Assembly: GCA_001769855.1 (NCBI GenBank)
Contig: MEPP01000009.1
Span: 161,785 to 225,784 of the forward strand
Reading direction: 5' to 3'
Source of the DNA: Bdellovibrionales bacterium GWA2_49_15
Lineage (GTDB): Bacteria > Bdellovibrionota > Bacteriovoracia > Bacteriovoracales > Bacteriovoracaceae
DNA length: 64,000 nt
The position numbers and the translations under genes are program-made. Each line of letters starts with the position of its first letter. The stretch's first letter is position 1. Shown piece after piece: positions 52,144 through 61,628 of this stretch. The notes below the pieces were generated by a model. That model was not told the origin of the DNA, ran no database searches, and saw nothing but the letters and a program-made list of their open reading frames with translations.

Positions 52144-52390
52144 CAATATACGTGAATTTATCACGGATAACTTCTTATACGGCGTTGATATCAGCAATTT
52201 AAAAAATGATACCTCCTTAATAAATTCCGGCTTCGTTGACTCGGCTGGCATTATGGAGGTTGTTGCTTACGTTGAGCAAACATTTAACATTAGCGTTGAT
52301 GATTCGGATTTATTACCATCGAATTTTGATAGTTTGAATGGAATTGCCAATTTTATCAACACTAAAAAAATGCGAATTCATCATGCTTGA
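52127..52390 (+). CDS. Acyl carrier protein
   Basis: 87 aa with GGAGG upstream. The phosphopantetheine Ser is in FVDSAGIMEV (Ser39), a DSA variant of the usual DSL. The rest follows the four-helix ACP pattern (VVAYVEQTFNISVDDSDLL). It overlaps the ligase gene before and the NAD-synthase-like gene after, so the three act together. Needs a phosphopantetheinyl transferase from elsewhere. Confidence 0.85.
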   Translation: MQEITNNIREFITDNFLYGVDISNLKNDTSLINSGFVDSAGIMEVVAYVEQTFNISVDDSDLLPSNFDSLNGIANFINTKKMRIHHA

Positions 52391-53378
52391 TACATCATCT
52401 TTTAATGAAGACATTTTGAAAATCGACCCGCAAGAGGAAGTTGATTACATTGTTGATCAATTAAGAACGACTGTTTACACCAAATTTAAAAAGAAGGGTG
52501 CAGTTCTTGGAATCTCTGGCGGAGTCGATAGCAGTGTCGTGGCAGTGCTATGCCTTCGGGCCTTCGGCAGGGATAAAGTTTTGACCTTGACTATGCCTGA
52601 ATATGATACAGCGGGGGACACAAAATATTTATCCGATCTGCTCATCGAGAAATTTAAACTAAAATCGACGAATGAAAATATTGGCGGTATTCTTAAAGAA
52701 TTACAGTGTTATAAGAGACGTAATGATGCCATCCGCGAAGTTATTCCAGAATTTGAGGATGACTGGAAGTGCAAGATCGCTCTTCCAAAGACTCACCTAA
52801 CTGGACAAATAAACTTTTTTTCAGTCTTTGTCATGTCGCCCGAAGGGCGAACAATGTCCAAAAGACTTAGCTTATCTTCCTATCAAAAAATTGTGGCCGC
52901 CTCGAACCTGAAGCAACGTGTTCGCAAGATGATTGAGTACTATTATTGTGAGGCCTTGAACTATGCCGATATTGGAACGCCCAATCAAGTTGAATATGAC
53001 CAAGGCTTCTTTGTAAAATACGGAGACGGAGCAGCCGATGTAAAACCTATTGCCCACCTTTATAAGACTCAGGTGTATCAGCTGGCAGAATATTTTGGCA
53101 TCCCGGAGGAGATTACGAAAAGACCTCCGACAACGGACACATACTCTTTGCCTCAAACTCAAGATGAATTTTATTTTTCAGTTCCCTATCGTGAAATGGA
53201 CTTATGTCTTTATGGCCTGGATAACCATGTTCCTGCCGAGATAGTTGCAGATTCTCTCGGCGTTGACGCAAAACAGGTTGAAAGAATCTATCAAAATATC
53301 ACCCAAAAAAAACGTATGGCAAAATATCTGCATAGTAGCCCAGAGATTTTTAATAACTTCACCTCTTCGGAACAATGA
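52383..53378 (+). CDS. NAD-synthase-like (NadE family) amidotransferase domain protein
   Basis: 331 aa from the ATG at 52383. VLGISGGVDSSVVAVLCLRA holds the SGGxDSS pyrophosphatase loop (45-51). GTPNQVEYDQGFFVKYGDGA and PIAHLYKTQVYQLAEYFGIP match NadE, as does KRPPTTDTY. A ~60-residue insertion (~95-150) is not in standard NadE. No glutaminase domain, so it uses ammonia. In a polysaccharide locus it may make an amide on a carrier-bound or sugar carboxylate instead of NAD. Confidence 0.75.
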   Translation: MLDTSSFNEDILKIDPQEEVDYIVDQLRTTVYTKFKKKGAVLGISGGVDSSVVAVLCLRAFGRDKVLTLTMPEYDTAGDTKYLSDLLIEKFKLKSTNENIGGILKELQCYKRRNDAIREVIPEFEDDWKCKIALPKTHLTGQINFFSVFVMSPEGRTMSKRLSLSSYQKIVAASNLKQRVRKMIEYYYCEALNYADIGTPNQVEYDQGFFVKYGDGAADVKPIAHLYKTQVYQLAEYFGIPEEITKRPPTTDTYSLPQTQDEFYFSVPYREMDLCLYGLDNHVPAEIVADSLGVDAKQVERIYQNITQKKRMAKYLHSSPEIFNNFTSSEQ

Positions 53379-53382
53379 TCTT

Positions 53383-55305
53383 ATGTGTGGTATTGCCGGA
53401 CTGTTTCATATTCACACCAGGCGACCTTTAGATCCCTCGGACAAGCTTAGCATACTCAAAATGACAGAGGAACTCATTCATCGCGGTCCCGATGGCAAGT
53501 CCCATTATATTGATGGGCTGATTGGCCTTGGACATAGAAGATTAAGTATTATCGATATTGAAGGCGGAAAGCAGCCTATTTTCAACGAGGATGCTTCGAT
53601 CTGTGTTATTTTCAATGGTGAAATTTTTAATTTCATTGAATTGCGAAACAATCTTAAGCTCAAAGGGCATGTCTTCAAAACCTCATCGGATACGGAAGTG
53701 ATTGTCCACGCCTATGAGGAATACGGATACGATTTTCCAAAATTCTTAAATGGCCAATTCTCCATCGCAATCTGGGATCGCAATATTGAGGAAGTCATTC
53801 TGGTAAGAGACCGCGCAGGGATCACTCCACTCTTCTACTCAACTCTTCCCAATGGTGATTTTATTTTTGCCTCTGAGATGAAAGCTCTTTTTGTGCATCC
53901 ATTGGTAAGAACAGGCTTGGATGTTGCCGGTCTTGAACAGATATTCACTCTTTGGGTAAACATCCCTCCCCGTACAGTATTTAAAAATATTTGTGAACTT
54001 GCGCCGGGAACTATGATGCGTGTTTCCTCTGAGGGAATTACAACTCGGCAATACTGGTCTTTCGAATTTCCTCACATGAATGATTACAATGTCATTCCGA
54101 TCCAAACATACCAGGATATGATTGAGGAACTCCTCATTGATTCCATTAAAATACGCCTACGAGCCGATGTCCCTGTAGGCGCCTACCTCAGTGGGGGTAT
54201 TGACTCTTCACTTATCTGTGGGGTGCTGGCGTCAATTACTCATAATAATTTTGAAACATTCTCGCTTGCCTTTGAAAATAAGAAATTTGATGAAAGTAGC
54301 TGCCAGGAAATAGTTCAGCAGCATCTTAAAGTTAAAAACAGCACCTATCATGTGAGTACACATGATATTTCGACTTCTCTGCAAAATGTGGTGCGATTGG
54401 CAGAACGTCCCTTACTCAGAACTGCTCCTGCTCCCATGTTAAAGCTTTCAGAGCATGTGGCATCAAAGTCATATAAAGTTGTGCTTTCGGGAGAAGGGGC
54501 CGATGAAATATTTGGCGGCTACAATATTTTCAAAGAAGACAAAATTCGTCGTTACTGGGCGAAAAGTCCTCAATCCCAGCTCCGGCCAAGGTTACTGGAA
54601 AAACTTTATCCATACATAGGAGAACAAGACGTAAGAGGATTTGGTTGGCAATATTTCTTCTCTCAGGGTTTTAGAGATACTGAAAATCCATTTTACTCTC
54701 ACCAGGTACGTTGGAACAACACCGGTTTTATAAAAAATTTTTTCCATGCCGATCTTCGCGAACAGTTCAACCTGGAAGCGAACGTCTACCATCCGCTGCG
54801 AGAGTCTCTCCCAAACAACTTTATGAAATGGCATCCCCTCTCGCGCTCTCAGTATCTCGAGGCGACATTATTTCTTCCAGGAAACCTGTTGTCCTCACAA
54901 GGTGATCGCATGCTCATGGGAAATTCAATCGAGGGGCGTTTTCCATTTTTAGACCATCGGTTGATTGATTTTGTTGCGACAATTCCCCCGCATCATAAGC
55001 TGTATGGCCTGGATGAAAAATATATTTTAAAAAAGGTTGCATCAAAGTATGTGCCAAAGCAGATTCTCGCGCGAGGCAAGCAGCCCTATCGAGCTCCGAT
55101 TCAGTCAAGCCTTACCTCCACAAACCCGCAAATCACAGCATTGCTGGAGGAACAAAAGTTAAAAGAGTTTGGACTTTTTGACTTAAAAAGGGCCCAAGCG
55201 CTGACAAAGAAGGCCAATTCATCAAAAACCTGCAGTGAAAGAGAAGAAATGGCCTTAATTGGCATGGCCTCATTACAATTGCTTCATCACCAGTTCCTTA
55301 CTTAG
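53383..55305 (+). CDS. Asparagine-synthase-like glutamine amidotransferase
   Basis: 640 aa from the ATG at 53383, chosen because MCGIAGLF puts the catalytic Cys at position 2. The class II glutaminase half (1-210) is followed by the synthetase half with AYLSGGIDSSLICG. The C-terminus (YKVVLSGEGADEIFGGYNIF, SQGDRMLMGNSIEGRFPFLD) matches AsnB and the XrtA-associated amidotransferases. Likely amidates a polymer carboxylate or precursor. Four bp after the NadE-like gene. Confidence 0.88.
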   Translation: MCGIAGLFHIHTRRPLDPSDKLSILKMTEELIHRGPDGKSHYIDGLIGLGHRRLSIIDIEGGKQPIFNEDASICVIFNGEIFNFIELRNNLKLKGHVFKTSSDTEVIVHAYEEYGYDFPKFLNGQFSIAIWDRNIEEVILVRDRAGITPLFYSTLPNGDFIFASEMKALFVHPLVRTGLDVAGLEQIFTLWVNIPPRTVFKNICELAPGTMMRVSSEGITTRQYWSFEFPHMNDYNVIPIQTYQDMIEELLIDSIKIRLRADVPVGAYLSGGIDSSLICGVLASITHNNFETFSLAFENKKFDESSCQEIVQQHLKVKNSTYHVSTHDISTSLQNVVRLAERPLLRTAPAPMLKLSEHVASKSYKVVLSGEGADEIFGGYNIFKEDKIRRYWAKSPQSQLRPRLLEKLYPYIGEQDVRGFGWQYFFSQGFRDTENPFYSHQVRWNNTGFIKNFFHADLREQFNLEANVYHPLRESLPNNFMKWHPLSRSQYLEATLFLPGNLLSSQGDRMLMGNSIEGRFPFLDHRLIDFVATIPPHHKLYGLDEKYILKKVASKYVPKQILARGKQPYRAPIQSSLTSTNPQITALLEEQKLKEFGLFDLKRAQALTKKANSSKTCSEREEMALIGMASLQLLHHQFLT

Positions 55306-56445
55306 CATCGCTTTCTTTATCATAGCGGACATTAAAGTTGCCTTAGATTTCCATGTCTCGTTTTGCTTCAAATAATTCAATGCCGGCGTTGACGTATGCA
55401 CAATCAGTCCAGTGATTAAACCTTTTATTATGTAAACAAATTTTTCGTGCGAATCAGCAATATAAACAAACGCTCCGAGTTTAACAACCTCGGGAAGAGG
55501 AGTTGAGATAACCGGTCGACCAGTGGCCATATATTCTTTAATTTTGAGAGGATTAATATTTTCAGTTAACTCATTAATATAATACGGCAGAATAAAGTAA
55601 TCCTGATCCTTTATTACTCCGGGAAGATTCTCATAGGTAACACGGCCTTGAAACATGATATTTGAACATTTATGCAGACCCGAAATATCGCACACCGCTT
55701 CTCCGATAATCGTGAGAAGTGCATCGGGAATAGCTCGTGCAAGAGTGATAAGAAGCTCCTGATCGCATCTCTCATCAATAAGCCCGAAATAGCATATTTT
55801 TTTTCGACTATATTCGACATTTGATTGCTCGGGCAAACTGAAATGAGCCAAGCTCACTCCGTGGGTAAGAAGATGGGGCACCTTTCCTGACGTTTTCTTT
55901 GATTCTGTCAAGCGTGAGGAAGTGGTAAAGATTAAGTCACTCTTCGCCAGCAACTCGCTCTCCATCGCCTTTATACGATCATAGGAAATACCCGGCCACA
56001 GCGAAAACTCATCGACACAATAATAAACGGTCAATTTTTCATCGAATATTTTGACAAAGTCGCAGACGCTGGGAACGGAGGTTATGAGAATTGGCCTCGC
56101 CACGCCCGCCTTTGTGAGTTCCCTTCTGACTTTTCGACAAATGAGGAATTTATTGAGCCTTCTGATAAGTTTAAAGGACGTATATGGCAGCATGGGGATA
56201 GAGATAATTTTAATATTTTTATTCCGCTGCTTAGAAATAAAATTATATTGTCCGATGCTCCACTTAAAAATCAACTGTGCCGTTCTTTTCATATCATAAA
56301 CGGTTAAACGAGGAGAACGCATCCCAATAGTTTCAACCCAGAAAACGTTATTAGAAACTGCAAGCTCGTTAACAATATGTTCTAAACAATGGGGATGTCG
56401 GCCATAATCCTCGCCGAACACCAGCAATGTTTCATCCTTAAGCAT
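55273..56445 (-). CDS. GT4-like glycosyltransferase
   Basis: 390 aa from the ATG at 56445 (GAGGG six bases upstream). GT-B features: ICYFGLIDERCDQELLITLA, SNIMFQGRVTYENLPGVIKD, DYFILPYYINELTENINPLK, IKEYMATGRPVISTPLPEVV. First of a five-gene minus-strand series by position, last by transcription. Overlaps the asnB-like gene tail-to-tail by 33 bp. Confidence 0.8.
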   Translation of the reverse strand: MLKDETLLVFGEDYGRHPHCLEHIVNELAVSNNVFWVETIGMRSPRLTVYDMKRTAQLIFKWSIGQYNFISKQRNKNIKIISIPMLPYTSFKLIRRLNKFLICRKVRRELTKAGVARPILITSVPSVCDFVKIFDEKLTVYYCVDEFSLWPGISYDRIKAMESELLAKSDLIFTTSSRLTESKKTSGKVPHLLTHGVSLAHFSLPEQSNVEYSRKKICYFGLIDERCDQELLITLARAIPDALLTIIGEAVCDISGLHKCSNIMFQGRVTYENLPGVIKDQDYFILPYYINELTENINPLKIKEYMATGRPVISTPLPEVVKLGAFVYIADSHEKFVYIIKGLITGLIVHTSTPALNYLKQNETWKSKATLMSAMIKKAMLSKELVMKQL

Positions 56446-56461
56446 ATGCATCCCTCTTCAT

Positions 56462-57607
56462 TTACCGAAGGGCCTTCTTCCAAACCTCGTTGGGAGAAAT
56501 GTTATTTAAAAAAAACATAATGCCCTTTAAGGCAGCCAAATTCACCATGGTGTAATAGAGCGGATAGTAAAAGATCGTCTGCCGATCTCCTGTTTTGTAT
56601 TGATAAAATCCCACTGCGGCACTGAGATAGAAAAGCATTTGGGCCACCAGAAAAGCTGAATATAATTCGCCGGTGAGAAAGACATTACTTCCCAACAAAA
56701 GGAGTAAAAAAATTGGCATCGTATAACGCAAGGCCTTATGCGAAAGGAATTGGAAAATAAAATAACAATGCGAGATATTGAGAATGTTCATATACCTTTG
56801 AATAACTTGCAACCCACCATATACCATTCTCGCTTTCACATTAAAATCATCTTCGAGAGTAATTGACGCTTCTTCTGAGCTTATGGCCTCTGGCTCATAA
56901 ACCACCCGGTAACCTTTTCTTACAATATCAATCGTAATTGTCGAATCATCATTAATCGTTCCATCGGGAAGGTCCTCATAGAGACACCGTCTGATGGCAA
57001 AGACCTCACCGTCTGCGGTAGAAATGGAATTGATCTGACTTTGGCGCAGCTTGAGTGCTGATTCAAATTGCCAATAGGTCTTATCACCTAAACTTGCACT
57101 TCGATTCTTGAGATCTTTATTAATATCCTTTTTACCTGAGACCCCCCCCACACCGCCATCACTGAAATTCCTTACCAATTTCCTCATGCAGCTTTTCTCC
57201 AAAATCGTATTGGCATCCGTAAAAAAGAGTATCTTGCCAGTGGACCTGTTGACAGCTCGGTTTAATGCCATCGATTTTCCGCGACGAATAGGATCATGCA
57301 CACAGATTACCTCTTGCGGTTTGAAGCTTTTGACAATAGCTGGGGTATCATCGGTTGAGCCATCGGAGACAACAATGATTTCCATTTTATCCTTAGGGTA
57401 GTCGAGCGCGAACGAATTAAGAATCTTTCGCGCAATAACTTTTTCCTCGTTATAGGCGGCCACAATTATTGAAACAAAAGGTAAATCGTTACCTTTTAGC
57501 GGAGTATTTTTTTTCACTGCTGACAAGACATAGATAATTAATACAAAAACTGCATAGTGGTAAACAATGACAGTAAAGCTGGTCCAAAATATTAACGCAC
57601 TAATCAT
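56462..57607 (-). CDS. GT2-family membrane glycosyltransferase
   Basis: 381 aa. An N-terminal helix precedes the GT-A domain with VSIIVAAYNEEKVIARKILN, VVSDGSTDDTPAIV, LFFTDANTIL, then INDDSTITIDIVRKGYRVVY and a Q-x-x-R-like GGLQVIQRYMNI. Three C-terminal membrane helices. A processive-type synthase layout similar to PgaC/HAS-like enzymes, but smaller. Probably builds part of the polymer at the inner membrane. Confidence 0.85.
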   Translation of the reverse strand: MISALIFWTSFTVIVYHYAVFVLIIYVLSAVKKNTPLKGNDLPFVSIIVAAYNEEKVIARKILNSFALDYPKDKMEIIVVSDGSTDDTPAIVKSFKPQEVICVHDPIRRGKSMALNRAVNRSTGKILFFTDANTILEKSCMRKLVRNFSDGGVGGVSGKKDINKDLKNRSASLGDKTYWQFESALKLRQSQINSISTADGEVFAIRRCLYEDLPDGTINDDSTITIDIVRKGYRVVYEPEAISSEEASITLEDDFNVKARMVYGGLQVIQRYMNILNISHCYFIFQFLSHKALRYTMPIFLLLLLGSNVFLTGELYSAFLVAQMLFYLSAAVGFYQYKTGDRQTIFYYPLYYTMVNLAALKGIMFFLNNISPNEVWKKALR

Positions 57608-57619
57608 ACAAACCTCTTC

Positions 57620-58798
57620 TTAAAAAAATATCGGTTCTGTTTGAATATTTTCACGCATATCAATCTGCTTGCGATTATCCATCATGGCCCGCCGGGCAAT
57701 GGACTCATTCCTCTGGGAGTCTTTTTCGGAGAAAGCCGTGAGCAAAACGTGCTCTAAATCATTAAAATCAAAATAAAAGCAGCTGACCCCATGCTGTAAC
57801 TGAAATCCCCGTGCCCCGAAATGGGTGGTTAGAATAGGTAACCCAAAGGCAATATATTCACACATCTTAATATTACTGCCCGACCCAATGCTCACCGGAT
57901 TGATTGCGGCATCACAGGCAATAAAATAGCGATGAACATCAGAAACTTTAGCGGTCGCAAGATAGAACTCCGAGTTAATCGGCATATCCGAAACTGTTCC
58001 GGCAATGAGAAATTTTATATTCATTGCTCGCAAAAAATTCTGCTTCTCGATGCAAAACGACTTTATAAATTTGAAGGCCTCAGTGTTCGCAAAGTAGGAA
58101 CTGCCGGAGAAGAGAATTAGACTGGTCTGCTGATCGATTTGGAGGTTGGCCCTGATTTGTTCTTTGTTATACGTTTGTAACGCACTTTCAATCTTGGCAA
58201 GATTTAGGGCATTGGGGACGAGGCGGGACTTGCTCGCCGGTAAACCATAATGTTTTTTAAAATACTCAAGGTCAGCAGTGGTGCAGGATAGCACCAGGGA
58301 TGCCGATCTCATGGCATTTTTTTCCACATAGGCAATCATGCTACGCCTGATACCGCCGGCACACAGATTAACCTCAACATTGTGCGTATTCAAAACATAT
58401 CCATGCCTGGACTTTCTGCCGGCCGGATACAAAAATGGAAAATCGATAAGCACGTTATCAGTTTTTAGTAACAATCCTCTTAGCTCTCTTGGCAGATAAA
58501 ACGCCAAAAGCAGGGTAAGCCAGAATGGAGGAAAATTGAACCGATAACAAAAATACTGAATAATGCCAAAGATTAGATTGCGGTTGGTATACTCTGTAAT
58601 ATTTTTGCTGATTACGGTGGAAGTGGACTTTGCAAAGGCAAAATAGTCTCTTTTTCTGCCAGTAAAGGAGTAAACAGTCACATCATCTCCGCTTTCCGCC
58701 AATGCTTCTGCCAAAGTGGCGGTTCTGATTTGCCCGCCCGACTCCGCGGGAAATATTTGTAATCCTGAAATAATGAGAGTCTTTCGCACTATTGCCAT
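57620..58798 (-). CDS. GT4-family glycosyltransferase (XrtA-locus type)
   Basis: 392 aa. FPAESGGQIRTATLAEALAE at the N-terminus and GYVLNTHNVEVN; C-terminal SLILFSGSSYFANTEAFKFI, RYFIACDAAINPVSIGSGSN, KMCEYIAFGLPILTTHFGAR. Resembles GTs that accompany PEP-CTERM/XrtA loci. Three bp after the flippase stop. Confidence 0.8.
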   Translation of the reverse strand: MAIVRKTLIISGLQIFPAESGGQIRTATLAEALAESGDDVTVYSFTGRKRDYFAFAKSTSTVISKNITEYTNRNLIFGIIQYFCYRFNFPPFWLTLLLAFYLPRELRGLLLKTDNVLIDFPFLYPAGRKSRHGYVLNTHNVEVNLCAGGIRRSMIAYVEKNAMRSASLVLSCTTADLEYFKKHYGLPASKSRLVPNALNLAKIESALQTYNKEQIRANLQIDQQTSLILFSGSSYFANTEAFKFIKSFCIEKQNFLRAMNIKFLIAGTVSDMPINSEFYLATAKVSDVHRYFIACDAAINPVSIGSGSNIKMCEYIAFGLPILTTHFGARGFQLQHGVSCFYFDFNDLEHVLLTAFSEKDSQRNESIARRAMMDNRKQIDMRENIQTEPIFF

Positions 58799-58801
58799 TT
58801 C

Positions 58802-60301
58802 TTAGCTTGTCCTTTGCTTCGCAAAAATATTCAGTAATAGAATTTTACGTTTAAAATATTCTTTCTCCATCTCGCTTATAATTCCTAGACTGGCAAAAAT
58901 TAAAAGTGCAGTTGTGAAGTAGAGGCACGCACTGAGTATTAAATGGGTTAAACCATTTAACTGTGCCAAGTTGCCTACGAGCAACAAGCTGTATCCCAAA
59001 ACAGTACAGAGAACTGTAATCCATAAAATGATATCGATGGGAACAAACTCCGAGAGCGTAACTCCTAGTGGGCGGCGTACATTTTTAAACATGATTGCTA
59101 AACTTACAGCGCTCGAAATTACTTTTCCAACCAAGGCCCCGAGGGGACCATAGGTTAGGCCGAGAATGATCATCATCATCATTGTAAGAATGAGATTTAA
59201 TATCTGTATTTTTAAAAAAATCTTATTGGCCTTAAAAACTCTAAAGAGAAGCTCGCAATCGAAGGAGTTGACTAAAAATACGAGCATGAATAACTTAAAA
59301 TACGGGACGCTGGCCATATATGTGGAAGAAAAGAATCCAACGATGACTTCTTGGGCGAAGATAATTCCAAAGATGGCAATTGGAATGGCGATAATTGAAA
59401 CTTTTCGCATGGTATCTCTCATCAAAGAAACTAACCTTGCACTATCCTTGCTATTATGGGCCGCAACCATTTCCAGCGAGGTGAGTTCCCACATGGTATT
59501 GAGCATCGTTCGTATAAATGGAATTTCAAAACAGCCCACGGAATATATCGCGAACTGAGTCACGGAATACATGAAAGATATTATTAATTTGTCAAAATAG
59601 ATAAGCGCAGAGATGATTCGTGCTATCCCCAAGGGAAAACCATATAAAACTTGCTTCATTAGAAAAGCAACTCCACTGGAAATATCAAGTGATTGTTTTT
59701 TAAATGCCCGGAGATTGTACCATAACAAAATGGTCAGCTTGATCATATATAAAGTCGCTAACATCAGTAATACCGCGCGCAGGGAATTAAAAAATAAAAA
59801 ACCCGCAAGTATAATGCAAGACTTGGCAATTTCATGAATACCTTCCAAGACAAAGGCCCATTTGATCTTCCCGAGACTGATCAGATAATTTTCAAAATGC
59901 TGGGATGGAATTGAAAAAATGAGAACGAGCGAAAATGATGGAATATAGGTTGCAAGTCCCGGGTTATGTAAAACATTTGCTAAGGTCTCTGACAAAATTC
60001 CAAGGACAGCAACGGTCATAAGTGTGGTAAATAAATTCACTATCATGACATTTATGGATAAGATTGGTGAGTCCTTTGGGTAGGTCTTCACAAAATAAAA
60101 TAAACCTAGATCCATCCCTAGGTTTTGCACCTGCATAAAGATCATCCAAATTAAAATCAGCTGTTTATATGTTCCATAATCTTCTATAGTCAGCCAACGA
60201 CTTAAGAAAAAAGGAATCATGAAGCTAAGACAGAATCCAAACAGTTTTCCGGATGAAAGGATCAGCATATTTTCAAAATTCTTTTCATTTGCCACGTTCA
60301 T
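58802..60301 (-). CDS. Wzx-like polysaccharide flippase
   Basis: 499 aa with 12-14 membrane helices and the MOP-superfamily start (GKLFGFCLSFMIPFFLSRWL, TIEDYGTYKQLILIWMIF). Moves lipid-linked repeat units across the inner membrane for the Wzy-like polymerase encoded at 43008. Between the deacetylase and GT genes with short spacers. Confidence 0.87.
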   Translation of the reverse strand: MNVANEKNFENMLILSSGKLFGFCLSFMIPFFLSRWLTIEDYGTYKQLILIWMIFMQVQNLGMDLGLFYFVKTYPKDSPILSINVMIVNLFTTLMTVAVLGILSETLANVLHNPGLATYIPSFSLVLIFSIPSQHFENYLISLGKIKWAFVLEGIHEIAKSCIILAGFLFFNSLRAVLLMLATLYMIKLTILLWYNLRAFKKQSLDISSGVAFLMKQVLYGFPLGIARIISALIYFDKLIISFMYSVTQFAIYSVGCFEIPFIRTMLNTMWELTSLEMVAAHNSKDSARLVSLMRDTMRKVSIIAIPIAIFGIIFAQEVIVGFFSSTYMASVPYFKLFMLVFLVNSFDCELLFRVFKANKIFLKIQILNLILTMMMMIILGLTYGPLGALVGKVISSAVSLAIMFKNVRRPLGVTLSEFVPIDIILWITVLCTVLGYSLLLVGNLAQLNGLTHLILSACLYFTTALLIFASLGIISEMEKEYFKRKILLLNIFAKQRTS

Positions 60302-60313
60302 GATGTGCTCTGC

Positions 60314-61366
60314 CTAAGAAATAAACAATCGCCAAAGGGCCAAGCTGGGTGAAAAACGACCAGTATCATTGCAAACAAACCCATCCCAGATATTGATTCT
60401 GCTTAACTCAAGGTAATTTTGTTGGCCGTAATTTGTGCCCTCTTTCGTCGTGAAGCCCAAAACGTATCCGCATTCCTGCACCTGCTTAATCACCTCAAGG
60501 TTATACAGGCCTGCTGGGTAGGCAAAAGCTGTAATCACCTTACCTGTTATTTCTTGCAACTGCGCCTTAGATTCAAACAATTCCGCCTTGACTGCGGCTG
60601 GCGGTATCTTATCCAAAAAATTATGAGTCACCGTGTGTGATCCTACAGTGCATCCCTTTGACTCCAACTCTCGTAAAGCTTCAAGACTCATCGATCTGGC
60701 AATCGGCCCATGGATTTTTCGCAAATGACAATTATAGCTTTCATATAGATGCTCCGTAATTTCATTTATTAAATTCATATTTAAGTGCTTTATATGTTCG
60801 ATCAACCTTAGAATTTCAGCGGTCCTATGCTGTTGAGGAATTATAAAAATGTTATGAAACCTCATTTGCAACTCGCCATTGAGATAAGGTTTAAGGTCTG
60901 ACCAAATCGGCATTTCCAAGTTGGTGTAACGGAGAATACCATAGACAACATCCCACCAGTAAATAGCTTGTTCTCTCAGGGCCATTGTGACCGGGAATAC
61001 GGTTGCCGGAATGGCGCGCTCTACGAGGAATTTCACCCCATGCTGATAGGCATCCTCATAAGCATCGTCAAAGGTGAGCATGATTGCATTTGCCGGAAGT
61101 GTTTTCCCACTCTTGTGCGCCTGTAATAAGTCTTCGGGCGAGAATGCCTTAAAGAATTTGCAAAGCAACTTGATAAATTCCAAATAGTTTTTTTTACTTA
61201 TACTTATTGTCGGCAAGCCAACGGCACTGCCATCACAAACTCGATGAAACATGAGAATCATCACGCGTTTTTCAAAAAAATTACGCAAATAAAATGCAAA
61301 TTCAAAGCCTTTTGCTCGATAAAATATTTCAAGCAAAAACAGCAATATTTTTTTCTTGATTCTCAT
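60314..61366 (-). CDS. Polysaccharide deacetylase, second copy
   Basis: 350 aa from the ATG at 61366 (AGGA nine bases upstream); the frame runs to 61474 without support. NodB motifs: IMLTFDDAYEDAYQHG (catalytic Asp-Asp), GSHTVTHNFL (zinc His), TAFAYPAGLYNLEV. N-terminal hydrophobic stretch (KILLFLLEIFYRAKGF). Not closely similar to the deacetylase at 48854, so likely acts at another step. First gene of the minus-strand series. Confidence 0.83.
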   Translation of the reverse strand: MRIKKKILLFLLEIFYRAKGFEFAFYLRNFFEKRVMILMFHRVCDGSAVGLPTISISKKNYLEFIKLLCKFFKAFSPEDLLQAHKSGKTLPANAIMLTFDDAYEDAYQHGVKFLVERAIPATVFPVTMALREQAIYWWDVVYGILRYTNLEMPIWSDLKPYLNGELQMRFHNIFIIPQQHRTAEILRLIEHIKHLNMNLINEITEHLYESYNCHLRKIHGPIARSMSLEALRELESKGCTVGSHTVTHNFLDKIPPAAVKAELFESKAQLQEITGKVITAFAYPAGLYNLEVIKQVQECGYVLGFTTKEGTNYGQQNYLELSRINIWDGFVCNDTGRFSPSLALWRLFIS

Positions 61367-61628
61367 GGCAGCCCATCCTGTAAAAATCCTCGGGTAAAGG
61401 CAATACTTTTTTCTGTTAGCTGCCGCAAAATGATAAAATAAACGACTGTTCTTAACTTGCGCCAGTGATGACAATGATGAATGTCAATTGACAGCGAAGC
61501 GAGTTCAAATCAAATATTCCCTTGTGCAAAATCAATTCACACGCTGATTGATGCATTTTGCTCAGATAAATCTTTAAGGCAGATTGTTGCCCACCTGATG
61601 ATTTACTTTCAAAACCAAAGGATTACTT

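Noticed and set aside
37392..61604. Shared 13-mer CACCTGATGATTT at 37393 and 61591 as a repeat family
   Set aside because: Only two copies with no further similarity around them.
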